DNA of 64,000 nucleotides from Stenotrophomonas sp. MMGLT7. Lineage in GTDB: Bacteria; Pseudomonadota; Gammaproteobacteria; Xanthomonadales; Xanthomonadaceae. A model generated the notes under the pieces. The model was not told where the DNA came from. It was given only the letters and a program-made list of their open reading frames with translations, and did not search any database. A program made the position numbers and the translations under genes. This document shows, in pieces, positions 16,776-25,465 of the stretch (the first letter of the stretch is position 1; every line of letters starts with the position of its first letter). Location of the stretch: the NCBI RefSeq assembly GCF_021168555.1, contig NZ_JAJOZS010000004.1, positions 277,362-341,361 of the forward strand. Direction: 5' to 3'.

Positions 16776-17576
16776 ATGCGCATACACGTTGCCGCAGCAC
16801 TCTTTTTCTCGCCGGCCCTGGCGATCGCACAAACCGCCACCAGCACCGGCGACATCCTGGCCAGGAGCGCCGACAACCGCTGGACACTCGGAGCGGCCGT
16901 CTCCGTGCGCGACAGCCCCTATGCCGGGGAGGGAACGCGCACGAGGCCGCTGCCGCTGCTCACCTACTCGGGAGAGCGGCTGTTCTGGAACGGGCTGTCC
17001 GGCGGCGTGCACGCAGTCAGGGGCGAGCGCTTCGGCCTGGACGTCATCCTGGCGGGCCGCTTCGACGGCTTCGATATCGACGATCTCGGACGCAGCGCGC
17101 TGATCCGCAACGGCCTGGATCCGGCACTGCTCGAGGATCGCGACGACGGGCTCGATGCCGGCCTGGCGTTGAGCTGGTTCGGCCGGGCCGGACAGCTGAA
17201 GCTGCATGCGCTGGCCGACATCACCGACGCCAGCGGCGGCCATGAGTTCGGTGCCGACTACGCCTATGCCATGCGCTGGGGCAGCACCACGATCGTGCCG
17301 GGCATCGGCGTGAGATGGATGTCGCGCGACCTCGTCCGGTACTACTACGGCATCCTGGAGGAGGAGGCCGCGCGCGGAGTCGCCGCCTACCGGCCCGGTT
17401 CCGCCGTGGTGCCGCAGGTCAGCATCGGCTTCTCGCGCTCCCTGGGCGAGAAGTGGAGGCTCGTCGGCGCCGTGGACTACCGGTTCCTGCCGGACGAGAT
17501 CACCGACAGCCCGCTGATCGAGCCGGACACCAGCGGCGGCGCGGGGCTGCGCATCGGCCTCACCCGCGGCTTCTGA
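16776..17576 (+). CDS. MipA/OmpV-family outer-membrane protein
   Basis: The 266-residue protein has a Sec signal peptide (about residues 1-19, ALAIAQ). The body is a MipA/OmpV-type beta-barrel with alternating polar and hydrophobic strands: WTLGAAVSVRDSPYAGE, TRPLPLLTYSGERLFWNG, a C-terminal strand ending in Phe. These proteins scaffold murein enzymes (MipA) or respond to envelope stress and antibiotics (OmpV). Such genes often sit next to an OmpR-type two-component system, as here. The start at 16776 is set by the signal peptide; the ribosome site is weak. Confidence 0.83.
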   Translation: MRIHVAAALFFSPALAIAQTATSTGDILARSADNRWTLGAAVSVRDSPYAGEGTRTRPLPLLTYSGERLFWNGLSGGVHAVRGERFGLDVILAGRFDGFDIDDLGRSALIRNGLDPALLEDRDDGLDAGLALSWFGRAGQLKLHALADITDASGGHEFGADYAYAMRWGSTTIVPGIGVRWMSRDLVRYYYGILEEEAARGVAAYRPGSAVVPQVSIGFSRSLGEKWRLVGAVDYRFLPDEITDSPLIEPDTSGGAGLRIGLTRGF

Positions 17577-17593
17577 CCTGACATAGTGCTCCA

Positions 17594-17752
17594 GTGTCGC
17601 GACGACCATCGAATGCCGGCCCCATGCTTGCCCCGGCTCGCATCGCGGCATTGCAGGCCCTGCCGGGACAGCCAGTCCTGGCGGTGGTCCGCGCCTTGCG
17701 CTGCGAGACGAGGGCCGCACGAACGACCGGCATTTGACGGCTGTCGCGACAC
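17594..17752. repeat. Long imperfect inverted repeat, MITE-like
   Basis: The left end GTGTCGCGAC (17594-17603) and right end GTCGCGACAC (17743-17752) are exact reverse complements. Pairing continues inward for roughly 60-70 bases per side (CATCGAATGCCGG against CCGGCATTTGACGG, then CATGC...CTCGCATCGC against GCTGCGAG...GCACG), centred near 17673. The element fills the gap between the mipA-like gene and the response regulator gene, so its transcript would form a large hairpin inside the operon. A non-autonomous mobile element is possible. Confidence 0.65.
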
Positions 17753-17765
17753 CCAGGAACCCGCC

Positions 17766-18476
17766 ATGAAAAACAGCGCCCCCCTACCCCACAACCGCAT
17801 CGCCCTGGTGGAGGACCATGCGCGCCTGGCCGCCCTGGTCGAGCGCGGCCTGGCCGCCTCCGGGATCGCCGTGGACCGCTACCAGACCCTGGAATCGGCG
17901 TGGCATGGCATTGCCGCACAGTCCTACGCGATCGCTGTCGTCGACCGCGGGCTTCCCGATGGCGATGGACTGGACCTCGTCAGGCGCCTTCGCAGCGCCG
18001 GCTGCCGGACGCCCTGCCTGATGCTGACCTCGCGCGACGCGCTGCACGACCGCGTCGACGGCCTGGACGCGGGCGCCGACGACTACCTGCCCAAGCCCTT
18101 CGCGCTGGAGGAGCTTTCGGCGCGGGTGCGCGCGCTCATGCGCAGGCCGCCGGAAATACGCGACTCCCGGCTGATCCATGCAGGCCTGTGCGTCGACCCA
18201 GAGCAGGGCAGCATGGAATGCGGGGAAGAACGCGTCAGCCTGTCCACGGCCGAGCTGCAGATCATCATCTGCCTCGTCCGCGCCGCCGGCCGCACGGTGC
18301 GCCGCGAAGCCCTGGAACAGGCCGCCTGGGGTATTTCCGAGGCGGTCACGCCCAATGCCCTGGATGTCGCCATCCACCGCCTGCGCAAGAAGCTGGCGGC
18401 CATCGACTCCGGCCTGTTCCTCGTCAACCTGCGCAATCGCGGCTTCGCACTGCAGGTCTCCGATGCTGCCCAGTAG
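17766..18476 (+). CDS. OmpR/PhoB-family response regulator
   Basis: The 236-residue protein has a receiver domain (IALVEDHARL; phosphoacceptor Asp about residue 60 in VVDRGLPDGDG; conserved Lys about 110 in DYLPKPF). A winged-helix effector domain follows (LSTAELQIIICL, TPNALDVAIHRLRKKL). Compared with most family members one residue of the acidic pair reads Glu-Asp. It overlaps the kinase gene by 14 bases. It probably binds the 11-bp direct repeats at 16713 and controls the outer-membrane protein gene. The stimulus is unknown. Confidence 0.93.
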   Translation: MKNSAPLPHNRIALVEDHARLAALVERGLAASGIAVDRYQTLESAWHGIAAQSYAIAVVDRGLPDGDGLDLVRRLRSAGCRTPCLMLTSRDALHDRVDGLDAGADDYLPKPFALEELSARVRALMRRPPEIRDSRLIHAGLCVDPEQGSMECGEERVSLSTAELQIIICLVRAAGRTVRREALEQAAWGISEAVTPNALDVAIHRLRKKLAAIDSGLFLVNLRNRGFALQVSDAAQ

Positions 18477-19833
18477 CCTGACCGCCCGCCTGATGGTCGC
18501 GGCATTCACCGGCCTGCTGGCGGCGACCGCGACCGGCCTCGGGCTCATGGCGCTGCAGGTCTGGCCGCTTTCGCCCGAGCGCATGCTGCGGGCGGAGTTG
18601 AGGGAGGAGATCGAGCACATCGGCGAGGGCCTGCGCATGCATGCGGACGGCCGCGCCGAGGTTCGCCTCAAGGACTACCTGGCCAATACCTACGACGCCA
18701 TGCCCAAGGACGCGGCGTTCCAGGTCAGGGACGAGCACGGGCGCATCGTCGCGCAGAGCATCGCCGGTCCGGCGCTGCAGGCGTTGGCGGCGATGCCGGG
18801 GGACGGCCAGCTCATCCAGGTCCGCAGTGGCGGCACGGTCCTGCGGCTGCAGGCCAGCGAGGAGCAGCTGCTGCATGACGGGCGTCGCTACACGGTGCGC
18901 GTCGCGCGCAGCGACCGGCTCGTGACCACCCTCAAGGACTACGCCGGCAAGCTGTACCTCCGGGCCGGCCTGGTCACCGGATTGCTGGCGCTGATCACCT
19001 TCGTGCTCGTCGTGTTCCTGACCGTACGGCGCATGGTGCGCCCGCTCTACCGCATCTCGGCCGTCGCCGCGCAGATCGGGCCGCGCAACCTCGGAACGCG
19101 GCTCGGGACGGACGGCCTGCCGGCCGAGCTCGTCCCGTTGATCCAGGCGTTCAATGCCGCGCTGGCCCGGCTCGAGAACGGGTACCGGGTACAGCAGGAG
19201 TTCCTGGCCTCCGCCGCCCACGAACTCAAGACCCCGCTGGCGCTGCTGCAGGCGGAGATCGAGCTGGGCGGGGCCGCGGACAAGGCGGTACTGCTGCGCG
19301 ACACCGCGCTGATGGCGCGCCAGGTCCACCAGCTCCTGCAACTGGCCGAAGTCAGCGAGGGACACAACTACCAGTTCGCCAGCGTGGACCTGGCCGACGT
19401 CGTGACCGACGCGGCCCACTACCTGGAGAGGCTGGCCGGCCAGAAGTCGGTTCGCCTGGTCGTGGGATTCGAGGGAAACGCGGCGGCGGCGGTGGAAGCG
19501 GACGCCGCCGCGATCTTCGTCCTGGCCAAGAACCTGCTCGAAAACGCCATCCACCACAGCCCGCAGGGCGGCGAGGTCCGGGTCCGCCTGCGCGTGGACG
19601 GCTTCAGCGTCGAGGACGAAGGCCCGGGCGTTGCCGCGGACGACCGCCCGCGCCTGTTCGAGCGCTTCTGGCGCGGGGCGCCAAGGGAGAGCGAGGGCGC
19701 CGGGCTCGGCCTGGCGATCTGCAAGGAGATATGCCAGGCGCATGGATGGAGCATCCATCTCGATGCCCGTCCCACGGCGACCGGCGCCTGTTTCGTCGTG
19801 ACCGTCCCGCCCGGGCGCCTGCAGCGGCCATGA
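18463..19833 (+). CDS. Sensor histidine kinase of the OmpR-type pair
   Basis: The 456-residue protein has two membrane segments (about residues 8-31 and 167-187) around a periplasmic sensor region of about 135 residues. A HAMP-like linker follows, then the dimerisation/phosphoacceptor motif FLASAAHELKTPLALLQ (His about 253), the N box KNLLENAIHHSPQ, and the ATP-binding VEDEGPGV, FERFWRG and GAGLGLAI. It starts inside the response regulator gene and ends in an ATGA overlap with a small gene at 19830, so three products are translationally coupled. The architecture resembles QseC/PmrB-type kinases. Confidence 0.93.
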   Translation: MLPSSLTARLMVAAFTGLLAATATGLGLMALQVWPLSPERMLRAELREEIEHIGEGLRMHADGRAEVRLKDYLANTYDAMPKDAAFQVRDEHGRIVAQSIAGPALQALAAMPGDGQLIQVRSGGTVLRLQASEEQLLHDGRRYTVRVARSDRLVTTLKDYAGKLYLRAGLVTGLLALITFVLVVFLTVRRMVRPLYRISAVAAQIGPRNLGTRLGTDGLPAELVPLIQAFNAALARLENGYRVQQEFLASAAHELKTPLALLQAEIELGGAADKAVLLRDTALMARQVHQLLQLAEVSEGHNYQFASVDLADVVTDAAHYLERLAGQKSVRLVVGFEGNAAAAVEADAAAIFVLAKNLLENAIHHSPQGGEVRVRLRVDGFSVEDEGPGVAADDRPRLFERFWRGAPRESEGAGLGLAICKEICQAHGWSIHLDARPTATGACFVVTVPPGRLQRP

Positions 19834-20042
19834 CGATCGACACCGACATGTCCCTGCAGGCCACCGTGCTGGCGATCGCCAGGACGCTGGTGAAGGACGA
19901 GGATGCCGCGCAGGCATGGTTCCGCGGCGATGCGATCGCCTCGTTCGACGGCATGACCGCGGCCGAGATGTTCGCGCAAGGCCAGGGCGGGAAGGTGCTG
20001 TGCTTCCTGCTGCGGGTGCTGGAACGGGAGAGCTGCTCGTGA
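19830..20042 (+). CDS. Small protein resembling Xre/MbcA/ParS antitoxin C-terminal domain
   Basis: The 70-residue protein begins in an ATGA overlap with the kinase stop. Its pattern AAQAWFRGDAIASFDGMTA then AEMFAQGQGGKVLCFLLRVL matches the general shape of the DUF2384 (MbcA/ParS/Xre toxin-binding) domain: aromatic Trp/Phe, Pro/Ala loop, Gly-x-Ser/Thr-Ala, Gly, then a leucine-rich helix. It lacks the helix-turn-helix part and no RES-type toxin gene lies beside it. As a solitary product of a two-component operon its role is unclear. The family call is from pattern only. Confidence 0.5.
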   Translation: MTIDTDMSLQATVLAIARTLVKDEDAAQAWFRGDAIASFDGMTAAEMFAQGQGGKVLCFLLRVLERESCS

Positions 20043-20578
20043 TCCGCATGCGCCTTACCACCTGATCGCTGCAGCCGATGGCCATGCGCGCGGCAGGTGA
20101 GCCCACTTCCCGTCGCTGCACCGACGCAGGCATGGGGCCGCGCAGTGGCGGTCCCGCGACCCTGGCCACACCGTCCCGGCAGCGGCACCGCCTCCCCACA
20201 CATCAACGGCTTCGACAACATCGCCGGAACTCCGCTCCCTTCGTGATCACAAGGCCGGTTCGTTCGCAGACTCGCCGGCCCTTGTCTAGGTCAATACGGT
20301 CGCTGCCATCGTCGGCCACTGATCGTGCTCGCCCCGATCAAGCGCTTTGCACCTGCCTGAGCACCGATGGGCATCAATTGGGATTTCCTGGAAATCCGGC
20401 CTGGGGCCCAGCAGCCATCGAACTGGAGGGGTCGGCATAGCCAACCCGCTGTGCGGTGCTGTTGAGGTGCCTTCGCCGGACGCCGGATGCCGGGCGTGTG
20501 CCCTGCCCCCGCGGTCACCGGGGTGAACAATTTTCTCCACCCGAACCTGATTTTCTGAGCCGGTCCGAACTGCTCGCA
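20043..20578. other. Intergenic region between convergent genes
   Basis: No gene is supported in these 536 bases, which separate the plus-strand sensor operon from the minus-strand hydrolase gene. The stretch about 20280-20440 is visibly less GC-rich than its surroundings and contains a perfect palindrome, GGATTTCC-T-GGAAATCC (20381-20397). No T-run follows, so it is not an obvious terminator. Frames on either strand lack ribosome sites. Confidence 0.45.
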
Positions 20579-22153
20579 TCACCGCTCCCGGCGCTGCCTC
20601 CTGCGCCGACGCCAAAGCAAGAACGCGGCCAGCGGCAATGCCACCAACGCTACGAGTGCGGCCAGCGCCGTTCCCCGGCCGATACCGAGCGCCGACAACA
20701 ACAAATCGAACTTGCTTGTGGCAAACGCTGGCGGCGGTACCTCCAGCACCGCATCGTCCATCGGACGGCCGGCGAGGAAGTCGGCGATATGCGCGGCAAT
20801 GTCCGGATGACCGAGCCACAGCTCGTCGTCATGGCTTGCACCGCGTACAAGCAGCTGCCTGCCGTCGCTGAAACCGGGCAGCAGCGCCTGCGCGTTCGCC
20901 GGCGGCGTGCGGCCGTCGAGCGTGCCGCTGACGAACAGTGCCGGCACCTCGCTATGCAACGGTGCACGGAATGCCTCGCCGAGATCGACGAGCCCGAGGC
21001 CCTCGCCAAGCATCGGGAACGGAAAGTTGATCGCATCGCCGAACAGGCTGTCGCACGCCTGCGCTTCGACCAGGGCACGCCGCTGCGGGCTCTGGCCGGA
21101 TGCCGCCTCCATCGCCAGTGGCATGGCACGGAACTCGCCGATCTGCTCGCGCACCGCCAGCACGATCTCCGCCATCAGGCCGTAGTCGCCACGCTCGGCA
21201 TCGCGCAGCGCCAATGGCAGGATCTGCTGGGTCGAACGCCGCCCGAGCGAGGCCGCGATCGCGAGCTGCGCGTCGTACTCGCCAATCGTCACCTGCCGGC
21301 CACCACGCATGAAGCTGCGGCCCCGGCCTGGCTGGCGGCGCAACGCCTCCAGCACGCGCCGGGCAGAACCGGCCAGGTCGTCGAATCCTTGGTCCTTGGC
21401 GACGGCGGCCAGCTCCGCCAGCAGGACATCGGCCGCCAGTGGCGACTTCAGCGTGTCGTCGGGTCCCTCGACACCGAGCAACACCACGCGGTCGATGCCC
21501 GTGCCATGCCGGCGGACGCTGGCCAGCGCCAGGTGAGTGCCGTAGCTCATGCCCCACAGGCTGATCCGTGGCACGCCCAGCGCGCGGCGCAGATGCTCGA
21601 GGTCGTCGGCGCTCTCGGCGGTGGTATAGGCGTCCAGGTCGATGCCTTCCTGCCGCCAGTGGGCGATGCAGCGGGCGGCCGTGGCGTGCAATGCGGCCAG
21701 CGCGGCGTCCCGCTCCAGCGGACGGGCGTCGTCGAAGCGCTGCACATGGGGGCATGGCGGCGACGGTTCCGACAGGCCGGTTCCGCGCTGGTCGAGCAGC
21801 AGCACGTCGGTCTCGCGCCGGACCCGGTCGAACACCGGCCAGCGCGGTCCGCGCGCGGTGCCGACCCCGGAGCCCCCGGGGCCGCCAGCCAGGTACACCA
21901 CCGGCGCGGCGCGGCCATCGCCGCCCGTGGCCGGCAGCCGCACCACCCGCAGGCGCATGCCCGGGCCATCCGGCTCGCCGTGCCGGCGCGGCACCTCCAG
22001 GAAGGCGACCTCGGCGGCGATCGTGCCGTGGCGCTCGGTCTCGAACGCATAGGGCGCGAACCGCAACGGCGCCTGCACATCATTGGCCAGCGCAGGCGCC
22101 GCTGCGGCGATCGCCAGCCACATTGGCCCCAGCCGCGCGACCGCCGAGAGCAT
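20579..22153 (-). CDS. Exported, C-terminally anchored alpha/beta hydrolase (TAP/proline iminopeptidase-like)
   Basis: The 524-residue protein starts with a Sec signal (MLSAVARLGPMWLAIAAAAP, cleavage after ALA). The hydrolase fold follows: oxyanion loop VVYLAGGPGGSG, DQRGTGLS, nucleophile elbow WGMSYGTHLA, acid in SGTLDGRTPP and His in GASHDDELW, with a C-terminal lipase-lid-type domain between. It ends with a membrane segment and an Arg-rich tail (ALVALVALPLAAFLLW then RRRRR). It is similar to tripeptidyl aminopeptidases of Streptomyces and secreted proline iminopeptidases. An alternative ATG at 22300 with GGAG would add about 49 residues before the signal, which seems less natural. It is divergent from a LytS/LytTR pair. 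Confidence 0.85.
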   Translation of the reverse strand: MLSAVARLGPMWLAIAAAAPALANDVQAPLRFAPYAFETERHGTIAAEVAFLEVPRRHGEPDGPGMRLRVVRLPATGGDGRAAPVVYLAGGPGGSGVGTARGPRWPVFDRVRRETDVLLLDQRGTGLSEPSPPCPHVQRFDDARPLERDAALAALHATAARCIAHWRQEGIDLDAYTTAESADDLEHLRRALGVPRISLWGMSYGTHLALASVRRHGTGIDRVVLLGVEGPDDTLKSPLAADVLLAELAAVAKDQGFDDLAGSARRVLEALRRQPGRGRSFMRGGRQVTIGEYDAQLAIAASLGRRSTQQILPLALRDAERGDYGLMAEIVLAVREQIGEFRAMPLAMEAASGQSPQRRALVEAQACDSLFGDAINFPFPMLGEGLGLVDLGEAFRAPLHSEVPALFVSGTLDGRTPPANAQALLPGFSDGRQLLVRGASHDDELWLGHPDIAAHIADFLAGRPMDDAVLEVPPPAFATSKFDLLLSALGIGRGTALAALVALVALPLAAFLLWRRRRRQRRER

Positions 22154-22492
22154 CCGTTGGGACGGTCCTGCGCCGCCGGGCGGGATGTTGGACCTGTCGC
22201 CACGCCGGCACCGGCCCGGAGGCGGCGTGGGGGGGACGGCCGCCCGGGAAAGCGGGCTCAGGCGGTATAGACGAAACGGCAACATCGATACGGCGGACAT
22301 GGTGGACTCCGGGCGGCAGGCAATGCGGGCGCTCCCGGCCTGGCGACCGCTCGGGATGCGACACGCGGCGGCGGGACGGTCCGCGCCACCGGCCGCCAGC
22401 ATCTCCGCCGGCGCGGGGTCTCGGGCATCCCAGACCGCCGAACCGCTCTAACCGGCGGTCCAGCGTCTCCGTGCAGCCGATACGATGTCGGC
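22154..22492. other. Divergent promoter region between hydrolase and LytS genes
   Basis: This 339-base gap should carry promoters for both the minus-strand hydrolase and the plus-strand sensor kinase. An in-frame ATG at 22300 with GGAG 7 bases upstream leaves open an N-terminal extension of the hydrolase. No operator palindrome stands out. Confidence 0.4.
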
Positions 22493-24205
22493 ATGCCGAT
22501 CGCGAGAACCCTGACCGCCCTTGCCGTGCTGCTGGCCGCACTCTCCGCCTGGCTGATGGCTTCGTCGCGCGCCCCGGCAACGGTGCGCGTGCTGGCCGCG
22601 GAGATGGCGCCTGCCGCGATGGCTGCTTCCGCAGGCATGCCGGAACGGCCTCCAGGCCAGTTGGACTGGCGCCCGCTCGATCAACGCGTACTGGCGAACT
22701 GGCACGGCCCCTACTGGCTGCGCTGGCGACTGTCCGCGCCCACGACCAACGATGGCGACCGCGCGATGCGCCTGTCGCTGCGCGCCGCCAGCCAACCCTA
22801 CTGGAACGGACGGCCACTGGCAGGCAATGGCATCGTGGGCCTTACCGCAGAAAAGGAACGGCCAGGCCTCGTCGACGTCGTCCGCGTGCTGCCGCCATCC
22901 TCTCGCGCCGGCACGGACGAACTGGCCGTGCTCGCCTCCAGCCACCACCAGGGGTTTCACCTCCATCATGCGGGCGCCGCCATCGAGGTGGCACCGGTCG
23001 AGGCGATCTACAGCCATCGCCTGCGACCCTGGCTGATCGCGGCCCTGGCCACGGGCGCGCTCGCGGCAGCATGGCTGTATTTCCTGGCCGTGCAGCGCGG
23101 CCGGCTGCGCACGCCCGGCGCGCCCCTGCTGCTGGCGCTCGGCGCAGTCGGCCTGGCGTTGCCGGTCGTCGAGGCCTGGCGCCCGCTGCTGGGATACGCC
23201 TATCCATGGCACGGCCCGCGCCTGCTCGCGCTGCTGGCCCTGCACCTGGCGGCTGCGGTCCTGCTGCCGGCCTACATTGCGCGCCGCTTCGGCGTCGTCG
23301 TGCCGGGCGGCGCGCGCATCGCCTACCTTGCGGTGCTCGCGGCGATAGCGGCCTTTCTGCCCAGCTTCGATGGCCGCTCGGCCGCCGTGCTCCTGCTGAG
23401 CCTGCTCGCCTCGGCCTGGCTGCTGCTGTGCGCCCGTGGCGAGCCCGATGAGCGCTGGCCGATGCTGATCCTGATGCTGGCCGGCGCACTGGCGATGCCG
23501 ATCGCCGGCGGCGCGTTTCTCGACGGCCCGTACTTCCTGCTGCTGGCGGTGCTGATGGGCTTCCTGCTCCTGCGCCACGCCGCGCAGCTGCACGCGCTGG
23601 ACCGGCACAACGCGACGCTGCGCGAAGAGCGCGCCCGCCTCTCATTGCAATTGCTGCAGCGGGGCATCCAGCCGCACTGGCTGATGAATACCCTGACCTG
23701 CCTGCAGGAACTGATCGAACAAGCGCCGCCGCGCGCCAGCCGTCTGGTCGAATCGCTGGCGGAACAGTTCGATCGCCTACGCGAGAGCAGCGCCCGCACG
23801 AGCGTTCCGCTGGAGGACGAACTGGCGCTGTGCCGCAACCACCTGGACATCGTCGGCCTGGCGCTGGATCGTCCGATGCACTTCGAGGTCGAGACCGGCA
23901 CCGAACGGACGCGACTGTCGCTGCCGCCCGGCGTCCTCCACGCACAGGTCGAGAACGCACTGACCCACGCCGGTGCAGTTGCCTGCGCGCAGCGCCCGTT
24001 CCGCCTGCGCGTGTACCGCGAGGACGACCGGTGGATCCTGGAGCTGCGCAGCGCACGCGGGTCCGCGCCGCATCGCGGCCAAGGCACCGGCACGCGCTAC
24101 ATCGAGGCCAGCCTGGCCGCCGCCTGTCCCGGCGGCTGGCGATTCGTCCAGCACGCCGAAGGCGACGACTGGTACGGCCGGATCGAGCTGGCATGCGCAT
24201 CCTGA
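22493..24205 (+). CDS. LytS-type sensor histidine kinase
   Basis: The 570-residue protein has an N-terminal signal/anchor and an extracytoplasmic 7TMR-DISM-like region (WRPLDQRVLANWHGPYWLRW, about residues 60-170). About seven membrane segments follow (residues 180-360), then a short coiled stretch (HALDRHNATLREERARL) and the His_kinase domain. There the phosphoacceptor is His about 395 in GIQPHWLMNTL, followed by an atypical N box QVENALTHAG. The usual FN of the PHFLFN motif is WLMN. The stop overlaps the next gene start by 13 bases. It feeds the LytTR regulator encoded at 24193. Confidence 0.88.
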   Translation: MPIARTLTALAVLLAALSAWLMASSRAPATVRVLAAEMAPAAMAASAGMPERPPGQLDWRPLDQRVLANWHGPYWLRWRLSAPTTNDGDRAMRLSLRAASQPYWNGRPLAGNGIVGLTAEKERPGLVDVVRVLPPSSRAGTDELAVLASSHHQGFHLHHAGAAIEVAPVEAIYSHRLRPWLIAALATGALAAAWLYFLAVQRGRLRTPGAPLLLALGAVGLALPVVEAWRPLLGYAYPWHGPRLLALLALHLAAAVLLPAYIARRFGVVVPGGARIAYLAVLAAIAAFLPSFDGRSAAVLLLSLLASAWLLLCARGEPDERWPMLILMLAGALAMPIAGGAFLDGPYFLLLAVLMGFLLLRHAAQLHALDRHNATLREERARLSLQLLQRGIQPHWLMNTLTCLQELIEQAPPRASRLVESLAEQFDRLRESSARTSVPLEDELALCRNHLDIVGLALDRPMHFEVETGTERTRLSLPPGVLHAQVENALTHAGAVACAQRPFRLRVYREDDRWILELRSARGSAPHRGQGTGTRYIEASLAAACPGGWRFVQHAEGDDWYGRIELACAS

Positions 24206-24894
24206 TCGTCGAAGACGAACCCCTGGTGCGCCAGCGCCTGCTGCGCCTGTGCGCCGAGCTGGCCGGCACGCGTGCCCGCTTCGACGCCGTCGCCGAACTG
24301 GAGTCGGCCGGCGACCGGCTCCAGCGCAGCGTCTACGACGGCCTGCTGCTGGACCTGAACCTCGGCGGCGAGGATGGCTTCGAACTGCTGCGACGCGCGG
24401 TGGCCGGGCGCTACCACTGCGTCGTGGTCTCGGCCCATCGCGAGCGCGCGCTGCAGGCCTTCGAGCACGGCGTGCTGGACTTCGTTCCCAAGCCGTTCTC
24501 GCGCGAGCGCCTCGGCCTGGCCCTCGACCGCCTGCTCGACGCCGGGCGCTACCGTGCAGGCAGCGCCCGCTACCTCGGCATCTGGCGCGCGCAAGGCGCG
24601 GCACTCGTCGAACTGGCGGACGTGCTGTGGATCCGCGCCGACGGCGACTACAGCGAGCTACGCCTGCTCGATGGCCGCAGCGAACTGCACGACAAATCCC
24701 TGGCCGCCCTGACCGCCGTGCTGCCGCCCGATTTCGTGCGCTGCCACCGCTCCTACCTGGTCAACCTGCGCCATGTCCGCACCCTGCATGCCGGCTCCGG
24801 CAGCCGTTACTGGCTGGTCCTGACCGGCGGCGCGGAACTGCCCGTGGGCCGCGCCCACGTCGCGGCGCTGCGCCGGGAGCTTGCGCTCGAATGA
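24193..24894 (+). CDS. LytTR-family response regulator
   Basis: The 233-residue protein has a receiver domain (LIVEDEPLVRQRL; phosphoacceptor Asp about residue 54 in LLLDLNLGG; VVVSAHRERALQAFEHGVLDF; PKPFSRERL) and a C-terminal LytTR domain (DVLWIRADGDYSELRLLDG, FVRCHRSYLVNLRHV). It overlaps the LytS kinase gene by 13 bases and forms a bicistronic unit. Target genes may include the divergent hydrolase (inference). It differs clearly from the AlgR-like regulator at 152. Confidence 0.93.
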   Translation: MRILIVEDEPLVRQRLLRLCAELAGTRARFDAVAELESAGDRLQRSVYDGLLLDLNLGGEDGFELLRRAVAGRYHCVVVSAHRERALQAFEHGVLDFVPKPFSRERLGLALDRLLDAGRYRAGSARYLGIWRAQGAALVELADVLWIRADGDYSELRLLDGRSELHDKSLAALTAVLPPDFVRCHRSYLVNLRHVRTLHAGSGSRYWLVLTGGAELPVGRAHVAALRRELALE

Positions 24895-25140
24895 GGGCCT
24901 GCGAACCTGTCTTCGCCGCAAGCGTTGGCCACCGCGGCAACGATAACGGGGTTCAGGTTTACTTCTTTCGAGAACTCAGCTTTCATCAAGCCGAGGCCCA
25001 CGTCTTCAACCATTCCCGATCTGCTCCAGTCGCCCATTGCGACGATGCGGCACACGGCAGAGGGAGCCCGGCGCGAAGAGCTCTGTGGCCGTAACGATCT
25101 TCGGCCACGGGCTGGCCATCGATGGCGGCAAGGTTCGTAT
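24895..25140. other. Lower-GC scar region, no intact gene
   Basis: About 24940-25060 is markedly less GC-rich than flanking genes and lies beside an integrase fragment and a tRNA gene. A minus-strand frame here (24807-25154) reads plausibly protein-like in its middle (GDWSRSGMVEDVGLGLMKAE), but it runs into the LytTR gene and has no recognisable family. Most likely this is leftover DNA of a lost island. Confidence 0.4.
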
Positions 25141-25326
25141 CTACCATCCGGCACTCGTGTTTAACCTAGCCGGAGCTTCGGCACGCGCCTCCGCAAGCGA
25201 GCGACACGAATAGCGCCAGACTTTCGCGCCAGTGGGACTAACCTCGACGCACAGTCCGTTGGTATCGGCGACACGGTAGGCGTTCGCGCGGGGCTTCAGC
25301 CCGCGCAGCTTGGTGTCGGTCAGCAC
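25141..25326 (-). pseudogene. Truncated tyrosine-type integrase (N-terminal arm-binding fragment)
   Basis: The 61-codon frame starting at GTG 25326 reads MLTDTKLRGLKPRANAYRVA followed by DTNGLCVEVSPTGAKVWRY, the characteristic start of P4-type integrases (DUF4102 arm-binding domain). It then diverges and stops, so the catalytic domain with its Arg-His-Arg-Tyr residues is missing. It lies 140 bases from the 3' end of a tRNA-Ile(CAU) gene, a normal integration site for such enzymes. Confidence 0.8.
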
Positions 25327-25406
25327 GTGAGTCAGGAGGTCTTGGACACTCCGGCTGACTCACACCCTGCCGGGATTCAACGGGACGCCCTGGGACGACA
25401 GGAACG

Positions 25407-25428
25407 AAAAAACCCCTGATTTCAGGGG
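25407..25428 (-). terminator. Rho-independent terminator downstream of tRNA-Ile
   Basis: On the minus strand CCCCTGA-AA-TCAGGGG (25413-25428) is followed directly by six T residues (25412-25407). It lies about 40 bases past the 3' end of the tRNA gene and is oriented to end its transcript. Confidence 0.75.
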
Positions 25429-25465
25429 GTTTCGGCACCACATGGGATTTCCTTGGACTTCAGCG

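Noticed and set aside
20381..20397. Terminator at the GGATTTCC-T-GGAAATCC palindrome
   Set aside because: Loop is a single base and no T-run follows on either strand; it is left as a plain palindrome.
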